The position numbers and the translations under genes are program-made. From a virus, in IMG/VR virus record IMGVR_UViG_3300048929_000466, positions 1 to 21,155 of that record: a stretch of DNA of 21,155 bases; one strand, given 5' to 3'. The notes beneath the pieces are model-generated. The model was not told the DNA's origin, did no database searches, and was given only the letters and a program-made list of their open reading frames with translations. Within the stretch, counting starts at the first letter, position 1. The number at the start of each line of letters is the position of its first letter. Shown here piece after piece: positions 19,831 through 21,155 of the stretch.

Positions 19831-21036
19831 ATGACGACCACTGCAAACGGTATTGACAGCCTGCTGGTGCTGGCTAAGCAAAGCGGGGAAGGCACCCAGG
19901 CGCTGGCCGGCGGCGGCAAGGTGTACCCACGTGTCACCGCAACCTTCGACACGGAGGCTGATAAATACAGCTCCAACGAAATTGACCAGAGCCAGCAGCA
20001 GGGCGACACGCGCCTGGGTAATTTCCGTGTCGCTGGCGCGCTGAACGCGGAAGCTTCCTGCGGCACCTACGCGGATCTGATTGCCGCGCTGCTGCGCCGT
20101 GACTTTACCGTGGCCGGCACCACAGCAGCAGCTGCCACGATCGCGGCCGTCGCCGACGGCTTCACCCGCTCCGCCGGCTCGTTCCTCGCTGACGGTCACC
20201 GCGCCGGCACGGTGGTGCGAATCACCGGCTTCGCGGCGCCGGCAACGGCAAACAACGGCAAGAATTTCTTCCTGACCGCTGTGACCGCCGGCAAGCTGTC
20301 CGGCCAGTTCCTGGACGGCAGCAGCATCGTGACCAAGGCGGCCGGCGACAACGTCGCGATCGCAGCCCCTGGCAAACGCACGTTCACGCCGCTGACGGGT
20401 CACACTCGCGACTGGTTCACTGCGGAAGTTCAGGAGCCCGGCATTTCGGTGAATCGCGTTTTCGTGGACAACTTCGTCAGCAAGGGTGACTTGTCCATCC
20501 AGCCGAACGGCCTGACCACCCTGAACTTTACCCTGATGGGCAAAAAGGAGCTGGACACCACGCCGGCGCCATACTTCGCAGCGCCTGCAGCCGCGCCCGG
20601 TACCGGTAAGTTTTCCGGCGCCACCGCGATGCTGTCGGTGGCGGGCACTCCATCGCAGATCTGCACGGGCATGTCGCTGAGCATCGACGGCCAGGGTAAG
20701 CTGGACAGCGTCATCGGTACCAAGTACGCCACCGCCGCGTCGCGCGGCAAAGTCGTCGGCTCGGGGCAATTCACGGTGCTGATGCAAGACAGCACCTACC
20801 TCGACTACTTCAAAAAGGAAATCGAGGTCTCGCTGGCGTATGTAATGGCTGCCGGTAGCGGCCCGCTGGCCGACTGCATCGCGATCTCGACCGGTCGAAT
20901 CAAGATCACCTCCGCCAAGGTCGACGACGGCGAGAAAAACAAGATCGTCACCTGCGCGTTCGACGTGCTGCGCTCCTACGCGACCGACGCCCAGTTCGAT
21001 AGCACCACGATCGCTTGGCAGGATTCCACCCTGTAA
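19831..21036 (+). CDS. Phage tail tube (major tail) protein
   Basis: A 401-aa protein. ATG 19831 has GAAAGG six bases upstream; earlier in-frame codons lie in the terminator. Opening 'NGIDSLLVLAKQSGEGTQALAGGG' followed by 'VTATFDTEADKYSSNEID' is typical of siphovirus tail tube proteins of the long form. A beta-rich insertion at about 90-170 ('ATIAAVADGFTRSAGSFLADG' onward) interrupts two halves that repeat the tube fold. The protein polymerises into hexamer rings forming the tail lumen. Its place after the tail terminator gene fits the usual order. No sheath gene precedes it, so a siphovirus is favoured over a myovirus. Confidence 0.82.
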   Translation: MTTTANGIDSLLVLAKQSGEGTQALAGGGKVYPRVTATFDTEADKYSSNEIDQSQQQGDTRLGNFRVAGALNAEASCGTYADLIAALLRRDFTVAGTTAAAATIAAVADGFTRSAGSFLADGHRAGTVVRITGFAAPATANNGKNFFLTAVTAGKLSGQFLDGSSIVTKAAGDNVAIAAPGKRTFTPLTGHTRDWFTAEVQEPGISVNRVFVDNFVSKGDLSIQPNGLTTLNFTLMGKKELDTTPAPYFAAPAAAPGTGKFSGATAMLSVAGTPSQICTGMSLSIDGQGKLDSVIGTKYATAASRGKVVGSGQFTVLMQDSTYLDYFKKEIEVSLAYVMAAGSGPLADCIAISTGRIKITSAKVDDGEKNKIVTCAFDVLRSYATDAQFDSTTIAWQDSTL

Positions 21037-21042
21037 TCAACC

Positions 21043-21057
21043 GCCGGCGCCGCCGGC
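21043..21057 (+). other. GC hairpin after the tail tube gene
   Basis: GCCGGC (21043-21048) and GCCGGC (21052-21057) around a three-base loop. No T tract, so not an intrinsic terminator. Confidence 0.35.
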
Positions 21058-21090
21058 ATTCCATTTCGGCGCAAGCCACCCCAGCACCGA

Positions 21091-21138
21091 CCGGTCGCTG
21101 TCGCCTTCGCGGGCGCAGCGGCCGGCTAGGTGCACCTA
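21091..21138 (+). other. Long hairpin followed by a perfect 12-bp palindrome
   Basis: CCGGT-CGCTG-(T)-CGCC pairs with GGCG-CAGCG-GCCGG (21091-21125, one bulged T, loop TTCGCG). TAGGTGCACCTA (21127-21138), a perfect palindrome, follows one base later. No coding frame is supported in 21037-21155; the next gene presumably begins beyond the window. Confidence 0.5.
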
Positions 21139-21155
21139 TTTACCCGCGAAGAAAG

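Noticed and set aside
19177-20787. 536-codon open frame on the minus strand
   Set aside because: Antisense to the gp10-like, tail terminator and tail tube genes and running through two + strand terminators; composition typical of a shadow frame.
1-21155. CRISPR array, rRNA genes or insertion sequences
   Set aside because: No regularly spaced repeats, no rRNA-like sequence and no transposase frame were seen.

Overview
The window is a stretch of a tailed-phage (siphovirus-type) genome, almost certainly a prophage of a high-GC betaproteobacterium. Seen directly: an ordered packaging, head and connector module on the + strand (TerS-TerL-portal-head morphogenesis-scaffold-P22-type capsid-connectors-tail terminator-tail tube) with ATGA/TAATG stop/start overlaps. 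Inferred: an Oxalobacteraceae-type host (Massilia/Duganella/Janthinobacterium-like), from the base composition, the codon use and a PEP-CTERM protein whose sorting tail has the betaproteobacterial form. No integrase, repressor, replication or lysis gene lies in the window, so neither prophage end is visible.

Layout. 1-1208: three small phage genes, the last a DnaJ-type zinc-binding protein in the position of a late regulator. 1239-1982: an HNH nuclease behind its own palindromic promoter region. 1983-2405: a noncoding stretch ending in a terminator, then a 53-aa phage protein. 2364-4844: a lower-GC accessory island, mostly on the minus strand. It holds three diverged copies of one unrecognised small protein family, two further unknowns, a degenerate tRNA-Gly(TCC)-like sequence and a stand-alone response-regulator receiver. 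4845-5173: noncoding, with a perfect 17-bp palindrome. 5174-10766: a small protein, a phage metallopeptidase, TerS, TerL, portal, a gp7/gpF-like head protein and two small proteins. 10778-11059: a minus-strand accessory gene. 11194-16728: tandem terminators, scaffold, major capsid protein, a HeH/SAP-tailed protein, a 585-aa surface-type protein with two SwmB/Ig-like repeats, and an SGNH hydrolase. 16735-17503: a minus-strand PEP-CTERM gene cassette sitting in the 5' end of the next connector gene. 17504-21036: DnaT-like connector, ParB-like protein, head-tail joining proteins, tail terminator and tail tube protein.

The + strand genes form one late morphogenesis programme. Intrinsic terminators or GC-rich hairpins sit in nearly every larger intergenic gap, often just ahead of genes for abundant structural proteins (scaffold, capsid, tail tube). 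The opposite-strand units (2364-4844, 10778-11059, 16782-17383) look like morons: cargo genes expressed in the lysogen independently of the late operon.

The most unusual points are (1) the three-copy small-protein family with a receiver protein and a tRNA-like sequence, (2) the PEP-CTERM cassette flanked by two versions of the 5' end of the connector gene, and (3) a signal-peptide-like 65-residue extension fused in frame to the major capsid protein. All family names are from motif recognition by eye; no database search was run.
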